A stretch of 12,516 nucleotides of DNA from Neisseriaceae bacterium (GTDB taxonomy: Bacteria; Pseudomonadota; Gammaproteobacteria; Burkholderiales; UBA11063). Positions 1 to 7,477 of the stretch are shown piece by piece; position 1 is the stretch's first letter; each line of letters opens with the position of its first letter. The notes beneath the pieces were generated by a model. That model had not been told where the DNA came from, did not search any database, and saw nothing but the letters and a program-made list of their open reading frames with translations. Location: NCBI GenBank assembly GCA_947441745.1, contig CANEUJ010000036.1:1-12516 (forward strand). The letters are read 5' to 3'. The position numbers were made by a program, and so were the translations under genes.

Positions 1-337
1 ATTGTTATATTTAAATATCATATTTGGAACAGAAAAAACTAACTTATACATAAAACCTGAACCATGAATATGTGAACCAGTATTATAACCCATTTTCTAG
101 CGATTTGGTCAAGAGTTCTCAAAAATTTATTATGGGTCATAATAACGTAGGTTTTTCTGGACTAATTTTGTTTTGGGGATTTGTGAATATGATAATTAAA
201 ATTATTTGGTTTAAATTAATGAATAGTTAATGATAGCAATGCATTATGGTTGTCAAAATTCCTTAGCGTGGATTTTCGCATCATTCTGCTTGCTACCCTT
301 AAGTGTATTAAGTGGGTGGCATGATAAAAACGTAACT
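1..337. other. Intergenic region without a convincing gene
   Basis: No frame gives a recognisable protein. On the minus strand a reading frame opens with ATG at 93 and stays open to the left edge (31 codons, beginning MGYNTG). It could be the N-terminus of a gene lying outside the window, but an open stretch this short is unremarkable in AT-rich DNA and it has no clear ribosome binding site. On the plus strand 132-230 encodes a 32-residue hydrophobic peptide (MGHNNVGF...), also without a good ribosome binding site. Positions 81-93 and 132-144 form a 13-bp inverted repeat with one mismatch. Positions 255-276 and 291-321 can fold as hairpins with small bulges, leading into the terminator at 338-368. 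Confidence 0.5.
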
Positions 338-368
338 ATAAAACCCCTAAGCAAATTAGGGGTTTTAT
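338..368. terminator. Rho-independent terminator, probably bidirectional, downstream of dsbD
   Basis: Bases 338-350 and 356-368 are perfect reverse complements (13-bp stem) around a 5-base loop GCAAA at 351-355. Each strand reads CCCCTAA, loop, TTAGGGG, TTTTAT, so a GC core is followed by a short T run in both directions. The T run is partly inside the stem and is only four T long. For the minus strand it lies about 105 bases past the dsbD stop and would end the gsp-dsbD transcript. For the plus strand it would end any transcript arising in the preceding intergenic region. Confidence 0.8.
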
Positions 369-472
369 GCTAATATGGTAGTTAAAAATACTTTAATTAG
401 GATAATCAAATTTAAGAGTTTAAAAAGCTCGGAAATTGAGGGTGGAGGTTCTCGGTTATAATCCCAAGATGA

Positions 473-2038
473 TTAGTTTGAGGCGGAATGCAATTTATTA
501 ATTAATTCTTTGCTACTAATAAAACCAAGCAATTTGTTAGGCTTTGGAGTGTTTAATATGAGTAATGCAGGTGGTCCATAAAGCCCATAACTTTTTAGTA
601 CTTGTATTTGATCATGTGTGTTTTGGCTTAAATCAAATTTAATTACAGTATAATTAGCTAGAACTGATTGTACCTGTTTATCAGAAAATGTCTTTTTATC
701 CATTTCAATACAAATAGCACACCAAGATGCATAAAAATCAATAATAACTGGTTTTGTACTGTTTTTAATTGCATTGCCTAAATCACGACTATTATCAATG
801 ATTAATTCGTTAGCATCTTTATGCTTAGATGGATTGTAGATATAGTAGTTATATATAAAAGGTGCAACTAGGTAAATACTTCCTACTATCATTACTAAAC
901 CCATGAAATACTTAATACCGTTCATCCAGTTTCCAGATTTTGGTAGTATCTTATCGCCTACTAGAGCTAATGTTAGTATCGGAATACCCATACCAAGGCT
1001 AATAGCATAAAGTGCAAGTCCACCAAATATGATATCGCCATGACCAACAATAATTCCAATAGCAGCAATTAATGGCGGAGTTACACATGGGCCTAGTAGA
1101 ATTGATGACATTATACCCATGAGAAATACTTTGGTGTAGCGTCCACCACTTATATTAATACTTTTGGCATGTAAGTATGAGTTGATACTATGAGGTAATC
1201 TAATCTCAAAGAGATTAAACATTGATAACCCTAAAATAAACCAGATTAGACCTGAAATAATAATGACCGCTGGTGTTTGCGTAAGTGTAGTAAATAATTC
1301 TCCTGTATAAGCAGCTAAACATCCCATAATCACATAAATAAGAGCTATTCCATGAATATAGCTGATTGTTAACATTAGTATATTGCTACGTTTGAAATTA
1401 ACTGAATTTCCGATTATTGCAGATAGTGCAATTGGATACAGTGGATACACGCACGGAGTTAGAGAAATTACAATTCCTGCAATAAAAAATAATAAAACCA
1501 ATATAGGAGTGCTTAGCTTAGGTAATGTGTTATCACCATGATAGAAGTTTATAAAATCATTAAATAATTCTTTAATAGATATACTTCCTGGTGATACTGA
1601 ATTATTTAGATTAAAAGTGTACTTTTGGGGTGGGTAACAAATGGTTTTACCATCACAGCCCTGAAGTGTAAGATTGATAGTGTTGATAGTAGCATCAATT
1701 GGGATGTCTAAACTAAATTCACCAGTCATCACTTCGTCGGTTTTGTTTGGTTGATTCGTATCTGGAATAAATAAGCTACTAGGAAAATTTATTTTATTTA
1801 ATACAACTGATTCTCCACTTGGTAATAGCCAAATTTGTAGTCTATCTTTATAAATATAATAATTAGGTGCAATTATAAAAGACAACTTAGCTTGATTTTT
1901 ATCAATAAGTTTAGCTGTTACTAGAAAAGTTTGTTCTGGTGATTGATTATTTGTGAAGATAGGTTTTGAATGTGTAAACATATAAAGAGCTATCGCGATT
2001 ATTAATGCAAAGCCAATTAAATATTTTATTCTTTTCAT
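473..2038 (-). CDS. dsbD: Thiol:disulfide interchange protein DsbD (protein-disulfide reductase)
   Basis: This inner-membrane protein moves electrons from cytoplasmic thioredoxin to periplasmic partners such as DsbC and c-type cytochrome maturation proteins. All three DsbD parts are present; residue numbers below start at MHMKRI, and the preferred start is residue 3 of that count. A hydrophobic N-terminus (about 8-24) precedes the periplasmic alpha domain with GCDGKTICYPP, giving the cysteine pair C130/C136. The multi-pass core carries LTPCVYP (C198) and GPCVTPP (C320). The C-terminal thioredoxin-like domain has WCAIC (C442/C445) and a cis-Pro motif YGPPALL. About 521 residues is slightly shorter than E. 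coli DsbD (565). The ATG at 2038 is preferred over that at 2044 because AAAGG at 2048-2052 sits 9 bases away rather than 3. It follows gspF, separated by an inverted-repeat element. Confidence 0.95.
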   Translation of the reverse strand: MKRIKYLIGFALIIAIALYMFTHSKPIFTNNQSPEQTFLVTAKLIDKNQAKLSFIIAPNYYIYKDRLQIWLLPSGESVVLNKINFPSSLFIPDTNQPNKTDEVMTGEFSLDIPIDATINTINLTLQGCDGKTICYPPQKYTFNLNNSVSPGSISIKELFNDFINFYHGDNTLPKLSTPILVLLFFIAGIVISLTPCVYPLYPIALSAIIGNSVNFKRSNILMLTISYIHGIALIYVIMGCLAAYTGELFTTLTQTPAVIIISGLIWFILGLSMFNLFEIRLPHSINSYLHAKSINISGGRYTKVFLMGIMSSILLGPCVTPPLIAAIGIIVGHGDIIFGGLALYAISLGMGIPILTLALVGDKILPKSGNWMNGIKYFMGLVMIVGSIYLVAPFIYNYYIYNPSKHKDANELIIDNSRDLGNAIKNSTKPVIIDFYASWCAICIEMDKKTFSDKQVQSVLANYTVIKFDLSQNTHDQIQVLKSYGLYGPPALLILNTPKPNKLLGFISSKELINKLHSASN

Positions 2039-2047
2039 GTGCATTAA

Positions 2048-2052
2048 CCTTT
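2048..2052 (-). promoter_or_regulatory. Ribosome binding site deciding the dsbD start
   Basis: On the minus strand the sequence reads AAAGG. Two in-frame ATG codons follow, at 2044 (3-base gap, too close) and 2038 (9-base gap, usable). This favours the start at 2038, giving a protein that begins MKRIKYLIG. Confidence 0.55.
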
Positions 2053-2091
2053 AAGATAACATAAGAGCAAGGGCATGGGTTTCTGCGAGGG

Positions 2092-2220
2092 ATAACTGCC
2101 ATCATGCGCGATGATAACAAGGAATAGTTCCAACTAAGCAACCGGAATGTACGAAAAGTACATGAGGATTGCGGCTTGGAACGTATGACGCAGTTAGCAT
2201 CGATGCAGGATGGCAGTTAT
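2092..2220. repeat. Long imperfect inverted-repeat element (MITE/REP-like) between gspF and dsbD
   Basis: The ends 2092-2103 (ATAACTGCCATC) and 2209-2220 (GATGGCAGTTAT) are perfect 12-bp reverse complements. Inside them are further nested arms. Bases 2109-2118 pair with 2193-2202 (9 of 10), 2127-2133 (GTTCCAA) with 2176-2182 (TTGGAAC), and 2138-2143 with 2166-2172 with one bulged base. The apex is a perfect 6-bp hairpin, 2147-2152 and 2158-2163, around GAAAA. The whole 129 bp can fold as one long cruciform or RNA hairpin. It is visibly richer in G+C than its surroundings and its end abuts the gspF stop codon. No T tract follows on either strand, so it is not a typical terminator. No target-site duplication is obvious and it encodes no protein. 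It could be a non-autonomous mobile repeat, an mRNA-processing or stabilising element, or an RNA. Confidence 0.7.
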
Positions 2221-3431
2221 TAGCCTACCATTTTATTCATGTTTAGTATCGGTAGCATAATTGCTATTACGATTAATAATACCACGCCACCCATTATTAA
2301 GATCAATGCTGGTTCTAATATTCCTGTTAGCAGTTGACTTCTATGTGATAGCTCAAGCTCTTGATGAGTACCTGCTTGCTCTAATAAATGATCTAAGTTA
2401 CCTGACTTTTCTCCACTTGCTATCAAATGAATAACTACTGGTGGAAAAGCGTTTTCACGAGACATTGCAATAGCAAGAGGTACACCTTCTTGAACTGCTT
2501 TTATTGAGTTATCAATAGCTTTCTTCATCATATAATTACTAACTGTATCACGCCCTGCCTGAAGAGCGGCAATCATAGGTACTCCACTAGCAAGTAGCAA
2601 TGCCAAAATATGGGTAAATCTTGCTACATCAACATTTATAAGAAGCTTACCAGCAACAGGAATAGTTAATAATTTACGATGAAATTTAACTTTGAAGCTT
2701 TCTTTTTTTAGTAAGCGAACAATAGTAAATATTATAATTATAATAGCTAATATGATTATCCAGCCATAATCTCGAAGCCCATTACTAGTTGAAATCATTA
2801 TTTTAGTAAGTATAGGTAGCTCTTGTTTAGATGCTTCAAATACTTTTACTACTTGTGGTACCACAAATACCAGTAGAGCAACAATCATAACAACAGCAAC
2901 AATAGATACAATAACTGGATATAATAGTGCCATCATGATTTTACTGGTTAATTCGCGAGTTCTATCACTATGATCAGCTAACTTAGTCATTACGCGAGCC
3001 AAACTACCTGATTGCTCTCCAGCATTAATTAAACTACAGTACACTGGGGGAAAAACTTTGGGAAACATTCTAAGTGAAGCTGCTAATGGTCTGCCACTTA
3101 ATACTTCACTTTTAACACCCATAAAAACTGTTTTTTGTTCTGGGCTTTCTAATTGTTCAATTAAAGCATTAAGTGAGCTTTCTATAGATAATCCAGAATT
3201 AAGTAAAATCGCAAATTGTCTGGTGATGAGGGATAATTCAAGAGAAGATATGGTTTTTTTGAAATTAAAAGTACTTTTTTTCTCTCTATCTTCTTTCTCA
3301 GCTTGGATATGAGCAACAATAAGTCCTTTATCACGCAGTAATTGACGTGCACTTCTTGGTGATTCAGCTTGGATAACCCCTGATTTGTCTTTGCCTGAAC
3401 TATCAACTGCTTTATAATTATAAGTTGTCAT
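2220..3431 (-). CDS. gspF: Type II secretion system inner-membrane platform protein GspF
   Basis: GspF is the polytopic inner-membrane protein around which the T2SS pseudopilus is assembled; it contacts the ATPase GspE and GspL. The 403-residue length is normal. The N-terminus (YNYKAVDSSGK...) is the usual soluble start. Two T2SF domains follow, at about 68-191 and 271-393, each with the repeated family motif GE-x-SG-x-L (residues 138-144 and 340-346). Membrane segments are visible near 171-191, 222-240 and 372-394. The ATG lies 6 bases after the gspE stop, with only a weak purine-rich ribosome binding site, which suggests translational coupling. The stop codon touches the inverted-repeat element. 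The PilC family is similar, but the gspC-D-E context makes this GspF. Confidence 0.96.
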   Translation of the reverse strand: MTTYNYKAVDSSGKDKSGVIQAESPRSARQLLRDKGLIVAHIQAEKEDREKKSTFNFKKTISSLELSLITRQFAILLNSGLSIESSLNALIEQLESPEQKTVFMGVKSEVLSGRPLAASLRMFPKVFPPVYCSLINAGEQSGSLARVMTKLADHSDRTRELTSKIMMALLYPVIVSIVAVVMIVALLVFVVPQVVKVFEASKQELPILTKIMISTSNGLRDYGWIIILAIIIIIFTIVRLLKKESFKVKFHRKLLTIPVAGKLLINVDVARFTHILALLLASGVPMIAALQAGRDTVSNYMMKKAIDNSIKAVQEGVPLAIAMSRENAFPPVVIHLIASGEKSGNLDHLLEQAGTHQELELSHRSQLLTGILEPALILIMGGVVLLIVIAIMLPILNMNKMVG

Positions 3432-3437
3432 ATTTCT

Positions 3438-4934
3438 CTAACCCTCATTGGTAACTGCAGTTACCTCTTCAAGTGATGTTTTACCTTCAATAACCCAGCG
3501 CATACCATCCATTCTAAGAGTATGCATTCCTAGATTTGCAATCGCATATTTTTCTATTTCATGCTCTTGGGTTTCAGTATGAATCATACGCTGTATTTCT
3601 TCATCAACCACTAATAACTCATGAATACCATTTCTGCCCTTGTAACCAGTGAAGCTACATAATTCACAACCACTTGGTGAGTATAATATAGTATCTTGAG
3701 GAATGCCATGAAGCTCTCGTGTATTAGCATCAACAAAATTATTTTCAATCTTACATTTAGGGCATAATAAGCGAATTAATCGTTGTGCCAACACTCCTAT
3801 TAATGTTGAAGATAGTAAAAAAGATTCAACCCCCATATCGATTAATCGGGTAACTGCTGATGCTGCAGTATTAGTATGTAGTGTTGCTAAAACTAAATGC
3901 CCAGTAAGACTTGCTTGTACAGCAATTTGAGAGGTTTCTAAGTCCCGAATTTCACCTATCATCACTACATCTGGATCTTGACGTAAAATAGCTCTTAGTG
4001 CTCTACCAAATGTCATCTCAATTTTTGAATTAACTTGAGTTTGGCTGATACCTTCGATATCATACTCTACAGGATCTTCGACTGTCATAATATTTAATTC
4101 TTTAGAGTCAAGTCTTGCTAAAGATGCATATAGTGTAGTTGATTTACCAGAACCTGTTGGCCCTGTAACTAAGAAAATCCCGTGTGGGCGATGGATTAGG
4201 TTATCAATTTTTACTAAGGTATCTTTATTCATACCAAGTACTTCAAGCTGTAGACGTTCTTTGTTTTTATCAAGTAATCGCATAACTACACGCTCACCAT
4301 GACCTGTTGGAATGGTTGATACCCGTAAATCAACTTCACGTCCAGCCAAACGAAGAGCAATACGTCCATCTTGGGGAAGTCTTTTTTCAGCAATATCAAG
4401 TTGTGCCATAATCTTTATCCGTGATACTAGTGCTGCATGAAGACCTGGGTTTAAGTCTACTACACTTTGTAACACTCCATCACGCCTAAAACGAACGATA
4501 GATTTTCGTTCATAAGCATCCAAATGAATATCTGAAGCATCTTCTTTTACAGCTTGGGTTAGAAAGGCATTTATAATTTTGATAACTGGAGCATCATTCT
4601 CTGTCTCAAGTAAATCTGAAGAACGTGGAAGATTATGAATTAAGTCCGATATATCAATGTCATCTTGAACATCATCAACAATAGCTGCTGCATTTGAATT
4701 GGAGTAGGCTTCTGACAGTAATTCATCAAAAACCTTAGCATTAATTTTGGTAACTAGTATTGCTTCGTTAAGTTTTCGTTTTACTTCGGATATTATTGCA
4801 GGGTTTAGTTTATCAACCACAGCAACAAGTACCTGATTATTCTCAACACCATAGATACATATCTGATTGTTTTTGGCATACAAATATGGGATTCGTCTTG
4901 AGAATTTATTAGGTGCAAATTTTATCGCTTCCAT
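3438..4934 (-). CDS. gspE: Type II secretion system ATPase GspE
   Basis: This is the cytoplasmic hexameric ATPase that powers pseudopilus assembly. The 498 residues show all family landmarks: an N-terminal domain (SRRIPYLYAK, about 12-21) that in the family binds GspL, Walker A GPTGSGKST (258-266), Asp box TVEDPVEY (284-291), Walker B MIGEIRD (325-331) and His box TLHTN (351-355). It also has the zinc-binding tetracysteine motif CPKC (C391, C394) and CELC (C423, C426), which is typical of GspE and PilB and absent from PilT retraction ATPases. The start ATG is preceded by AGGA with 6-base spacing; that site overlaps the end of gspD, so the two genes are probably coupled. The type IV pilus ATPase PilB is the main alternative, ruled out by the neighbours. 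Confidence 0.97.
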   Translation of the reverse strand: MEAIKFAPNKFSRRIPYLYAKNNQICIYGVENNQVLVAVVDKLNPAIISEVKRKLNEAILVTKINAKVFDELLSEAYSNSNAAAIVDDVQDDIDISDLIHNLPRSSDLLETENDAPVIKIINAFLTQAVKEDASDIHLDAYERKSIVRFRRDGVLQSVVDLNPGLHAALVSRIKIMAQLDIAEKRLPQDGRIALRLAGREVDLRVSTIPTGHGERVVMRLLDKNKERLQLEVLGMNKDTLVKIDNLIHRPHGIFLVTGPTGSGKSTTLYASLARLDSKELNIMTVEDPVEYDIEGISQTQVNSKIEMTFGRALRAILRQDPDVVMIGEIRDLETSQIAVQASLTGHLVLATLHTNTAASAVTRLIDMGVESFLLSSTLIGVLAQRLIRLLCPKCKIENNFVDANTRELHGIPQDTILYSPSGCELCSFTGYKGRNGIHELLVVDEEIQRMIHTETQEHEIEKYAIANLGMHTLRMDGMRWVIEGKTSLEEVTAVTNEG

Positions 4935-4942
4935 ATAAAATC

Positions 4943-7456
4943 CTAATTCCCTGGTGTAAGTGCATTAAGCTGTGTGTCAGCATTTTCAACGTTAGTGTTT
5001 TTAGTACTATTAGTTGCTGCCATAGGTGTTATTTTTGTTGTTGTAACAGATATAGCTGCTGGACTAGTTTTTTCAACATTTGCACCATTATTTGTCAAAT
5101 CAACTACAGGCAATGATTTGTTTAAATTTAATGATGAGTTTCCTTGATTAGGTAGTTTTTGTAGAGTATATGGTAGTTGATTATCCAAATTAATTGGAGC
5201 AACACCTTGTAATACAGAAGTTTCTTTAGCTTGAACTTTGTTTTGTTCTCCCATAATGTAATTATAACGTTGGTTGGTCAATGCCTTATAACCTTCAGCA
5301 TTTTTGATAATTACTGGACGTAAGAATAATACTAAATTTTGTTTCGTATGAACACGGCTTTGCCAACTAAATAACCATCCAATATATGGTATACTACTTA
5401 ATCCAGGCACACCATTTTGTTGAAGGCTGATAGCGTCTGAAGTCATTCCACCTAGAGCAATAATTTGCCCATCATCTACTAGTATAGTAGCACGTAAATT
5501 ACGTTTTAGGAAAGATGGGCCATTAGCGGAGTTAACTGGCTGATCAGCAGAAAGAGATGACTGTTCTTGATAAATATCCATCTGAATAGTACCATTTTGA
5601 GTAATTAATGGTTTGATTTGTAATACAGTACCCAAATCCTGACGCGTAATTGTAGTAGTTAAATTTCCAGGAGATCCTGATGTTGCTGTGAAAGAACCAT
5701 TTGGAACACCAATATTTGACCCAACCATTATTCGAGCTTCTTCATTATCAAGCGTTAGCATAGTTGGTCGATCTAGAATATTACCGACGCTATTAGCTGA
5801 AATCATGTCTGCTAAGGCTCCAAGAGTAGGAATGGTTTGTCCGCCAACAGATGTTGTTCCAGTTACTAAACCAACATAAACTTCATTAGGGATAGAAATA
5901 CCAGCACCGCCAGCACCACTTGTAGCACCAATAGCCGATGTTGCAAGACCTGACAGAGAAGATGTGCCACCATAGTTACCAAGTCCGATAAGTCCTGCAT
6001 TGTTGTTACCACCTCCAACTAACCATTGCACCCCAAAATTACTTCTTTCAGTACCACTCATATCAGCAATCATAGTTTCAACCATCACCTGGGCACGTCT
6101 AATATCTAACATATCTATAATCATACGTAAATTTTTGTATACTGCCTGTGGTGCTTGTATTATAAGAGAGTTGGTAGTAGGTTCTGCTTGTACCAAGATT
6201 TTTGGACCATCTTTTTGATTGGTATTATTAGCGTTACGGCTAGCTCCTCCTGCGGATTGACGATTTGCTGAACCACCTAGACCACTACCTCCGCCACTAC
6301 TACCACCAGTAGAACCAAATACAGAAGATGGCTCAGTATTAAATTTGGCGTGTGAAGAACTAGCTTCCAAATCAGGGTTTTCTTGTTGATTAACAACAGA
6401 TCTAAGTACATCAGCTACGTGATTGGCATCAGCATTTTTTAGGTAAACCACATGAAGATTACTATTAACACTACCGATATTATTGTCTATTTTTAGAGCT
6501 AAAGCTTTTATCTCTTGTACTTTGTCGGGAATAACTGAATATAAAATTAGAGAATTTGTGCTAGGTTCTACAGTTATTGTAGCCCCTATGCTATCAGTAT
6601 TACCGCCACTACCGCCATTATTACTTCCGCCACCGCTAATGTATGATTGTAAAATTTGGGCTACATCTGAGGCAATTGCATTTTGCAAGGTAACTATAAC
6701 TGGTTTACTTACAGTGCCACTATCATTAACTTGGCTTAATTTATTGATGATTTTATTGATTCTTTGAAGATTAGATGAATAATCAGTTACAATTAGAGCA
6801 TTACTATTTGGGTAAACAGAAATTGAGTTATTCGGTGCGATTAAGGGTCTAAGTGCATTAGATAATTGTGTAGCTGAACCATGCTGAATAATAAATATTT
6901 TGGTAACTACTTGATCACCTTGTTGGTTTTTAGAGTTATCATCTGTTCTCATGCCATAAGTTTTAGCATCAGTTTCTGGCAATACCTTGATTACCCCATC
7001 TGCTTCAACTGTTGCAAACCCCTGCATTCTTAGTGCGGCTTCTAATACTTTGTAACTTTCAACTTTAGATATTGGCTTATCAGATACTATATTAACTGTA
7101 CCTTTGACACGTGGGTCAATTACGAAATTCTTTCCTGATAACTCACTAATTGCTTTAATTACAGTTTGAATATCAGCATTTTCGAAATTTAGTACCACCT
7201 TATCAGGGCTTAGAGTTGGAGTTTTTGTTGGTGAAGATGATGAGGTTGGAGCTATATTTTGAGCTAGAGCTGGTGTTGAAGCTGCTAATTTTGATGGAGC
7301 TTTAGGTGATATATTTTTATTTAATTTAGGTAACTGTGTATTTTTTTTTGTATGATTCGCCATTGCTGAAATACCGCTTTTTTGGGTAATAGCAATTGTA
7401 TAATTTGTTAACGAAACTATAGTTAGTAATAAAATTATTTTTTTCGAATTTACCAT
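4943..7456 (-). CDS. gspD: Type II secretion system secretin GspD
   Basis: GspD forms the outer-membrane channel of the T2SS. The 837-residue protein has a hydrophobic N-terminal signal (about 5-22), then a Lys/Pro/Ser/Thr-rich linker to about 84. N0 is at about 86-155 (VVLNFENADIQTVI). The N1-N3 ring-building repeats (about 184-245, 250-325, 333-452) each show the VxxLxNAxA or xxNSLI pattern. The secretin core is about 453-718, with TMLTLDNEEARIMVGSNIGV, GVPGLSSIPYIGWLF and the terminal strand NLVLFLRPVIIK. Low-complexity Gly/Ser/Asn inserts lie in N2 (about 275-290) and N3 (about 360-416). The Asn/Thr-rich tail beyond residue 730 is longer than a bare secretin needs and has no obvious pilotin-binding region. 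A run of nine A lies in codons for residues 36-39. Confidence 0.96.
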   Translation of the reverse strand: MVNSKKIILLLTIVSLTNYTIAITQKSGISAMANHTKKNTQLPKLNKNISPKAPSKLAASTPALAQNIAPTSSSSPTKTPTLSPDKVVLNFENADIQTVIKAISELSGKNFVIDPRVKGTVNIVSDKPISKVESYKVLEAALRMQGFATVEADGVIKVLPETDAKTYGMRTDDNSKNQQGDQVVTKIFIIQHGSATQLSNALRPLIAPNNSISVYPNSNALIVTDYSSNLQRINKIINKLSQVNDSGTVSKPVIVTLQNAIASDVAQILQSYISGGGSNNGGSGGNTDSIGATITVEPSTNSLILYSVIPDKVQEIKALALKIDNNIGSVNSNLHVVYLKNADANHVADVLRSVVNQQENPDLEASSSHAKFNTEPSSVFGSTGGSSGGGSGLGGSANRQSAGGASRNANNTNQKDGPKILVQAEPTTNSLIIQAPQAVYKNLRMIIDMLDIRRAQVMVETMIADMSGTERSNFGVQWLVGGGNNNAGLIGLGNYGGTSSLSGLATSAIGATSGAGGAGISIPNEVYVGLVTGTTSVGGQTIPTLGALADMISANSVGNILDRPTMLTLDNEEARIMVGSNIGVPNGSFTATSGSPGNLTTTITRQDLGTVLQIKPLITQNGTIQMDIYQEQSSLSADQPVNSANGPSFLKRNLRATILVDDGQIIALGGMTSDAISLQQNGVPGLSSIPYIGWLFSWQSRVHTKQNLVLFLRPVIIKNAEGYKALTNQRYNYIMGEQNKVQAKETSVLQGVAPINLDNQLPYTLQKLPNQGNSSLNLNKSLPVVDLTNNGANVEKTSPAAISVTTTKITPMAATNSTKNTNVENADTQLNALTPGN

Positions 7457-7477
7457 ATTTTAATTCACTTTAAAAAC

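Noticed and set aside
1..93. Partial minus-strand gene at the left edge
   Set aside because: Thirty-one open codons are not significant at this base composition, with no ribosome binding site and no recognised family; recorded only in the region description.
2092..2103. Rho-independent terminator for gspF at the repeat end
   Set aside because: No T run follows the stem on the minus strand; the next bases are CCCTCGCAG.
1947..2141. Minus-strand ORF of 64 codons overlapping the dsbD start
   Set aside because: It lies partly in the inverted-repeat element and partly in dsbD in another frame, has no ribosome binding site and resembles no known protein.
2092..2220. Integron attC site as an explanation for the inverted repeat
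   Set aside because: The outer arms do not match the RYYYAAC/GTTRRRY core sites, no integrase or cassette array is present, and the pairing is too complete along its length.
4913..5116. Plus-strand Cys-rich ORF opposite gspD
   Set aside because: It is an antisense frame of the gspD 3' end and gspE start; the Cys content comes from Thr/Asn/Ala codons read backwards.
6483..6767. Plus-strand ORF of 94 codons opposite gspD
   Set aside because: It is a shadow of the N1-N2 region of the secretin; the proline/leucine run is the reverse of Gly codons.
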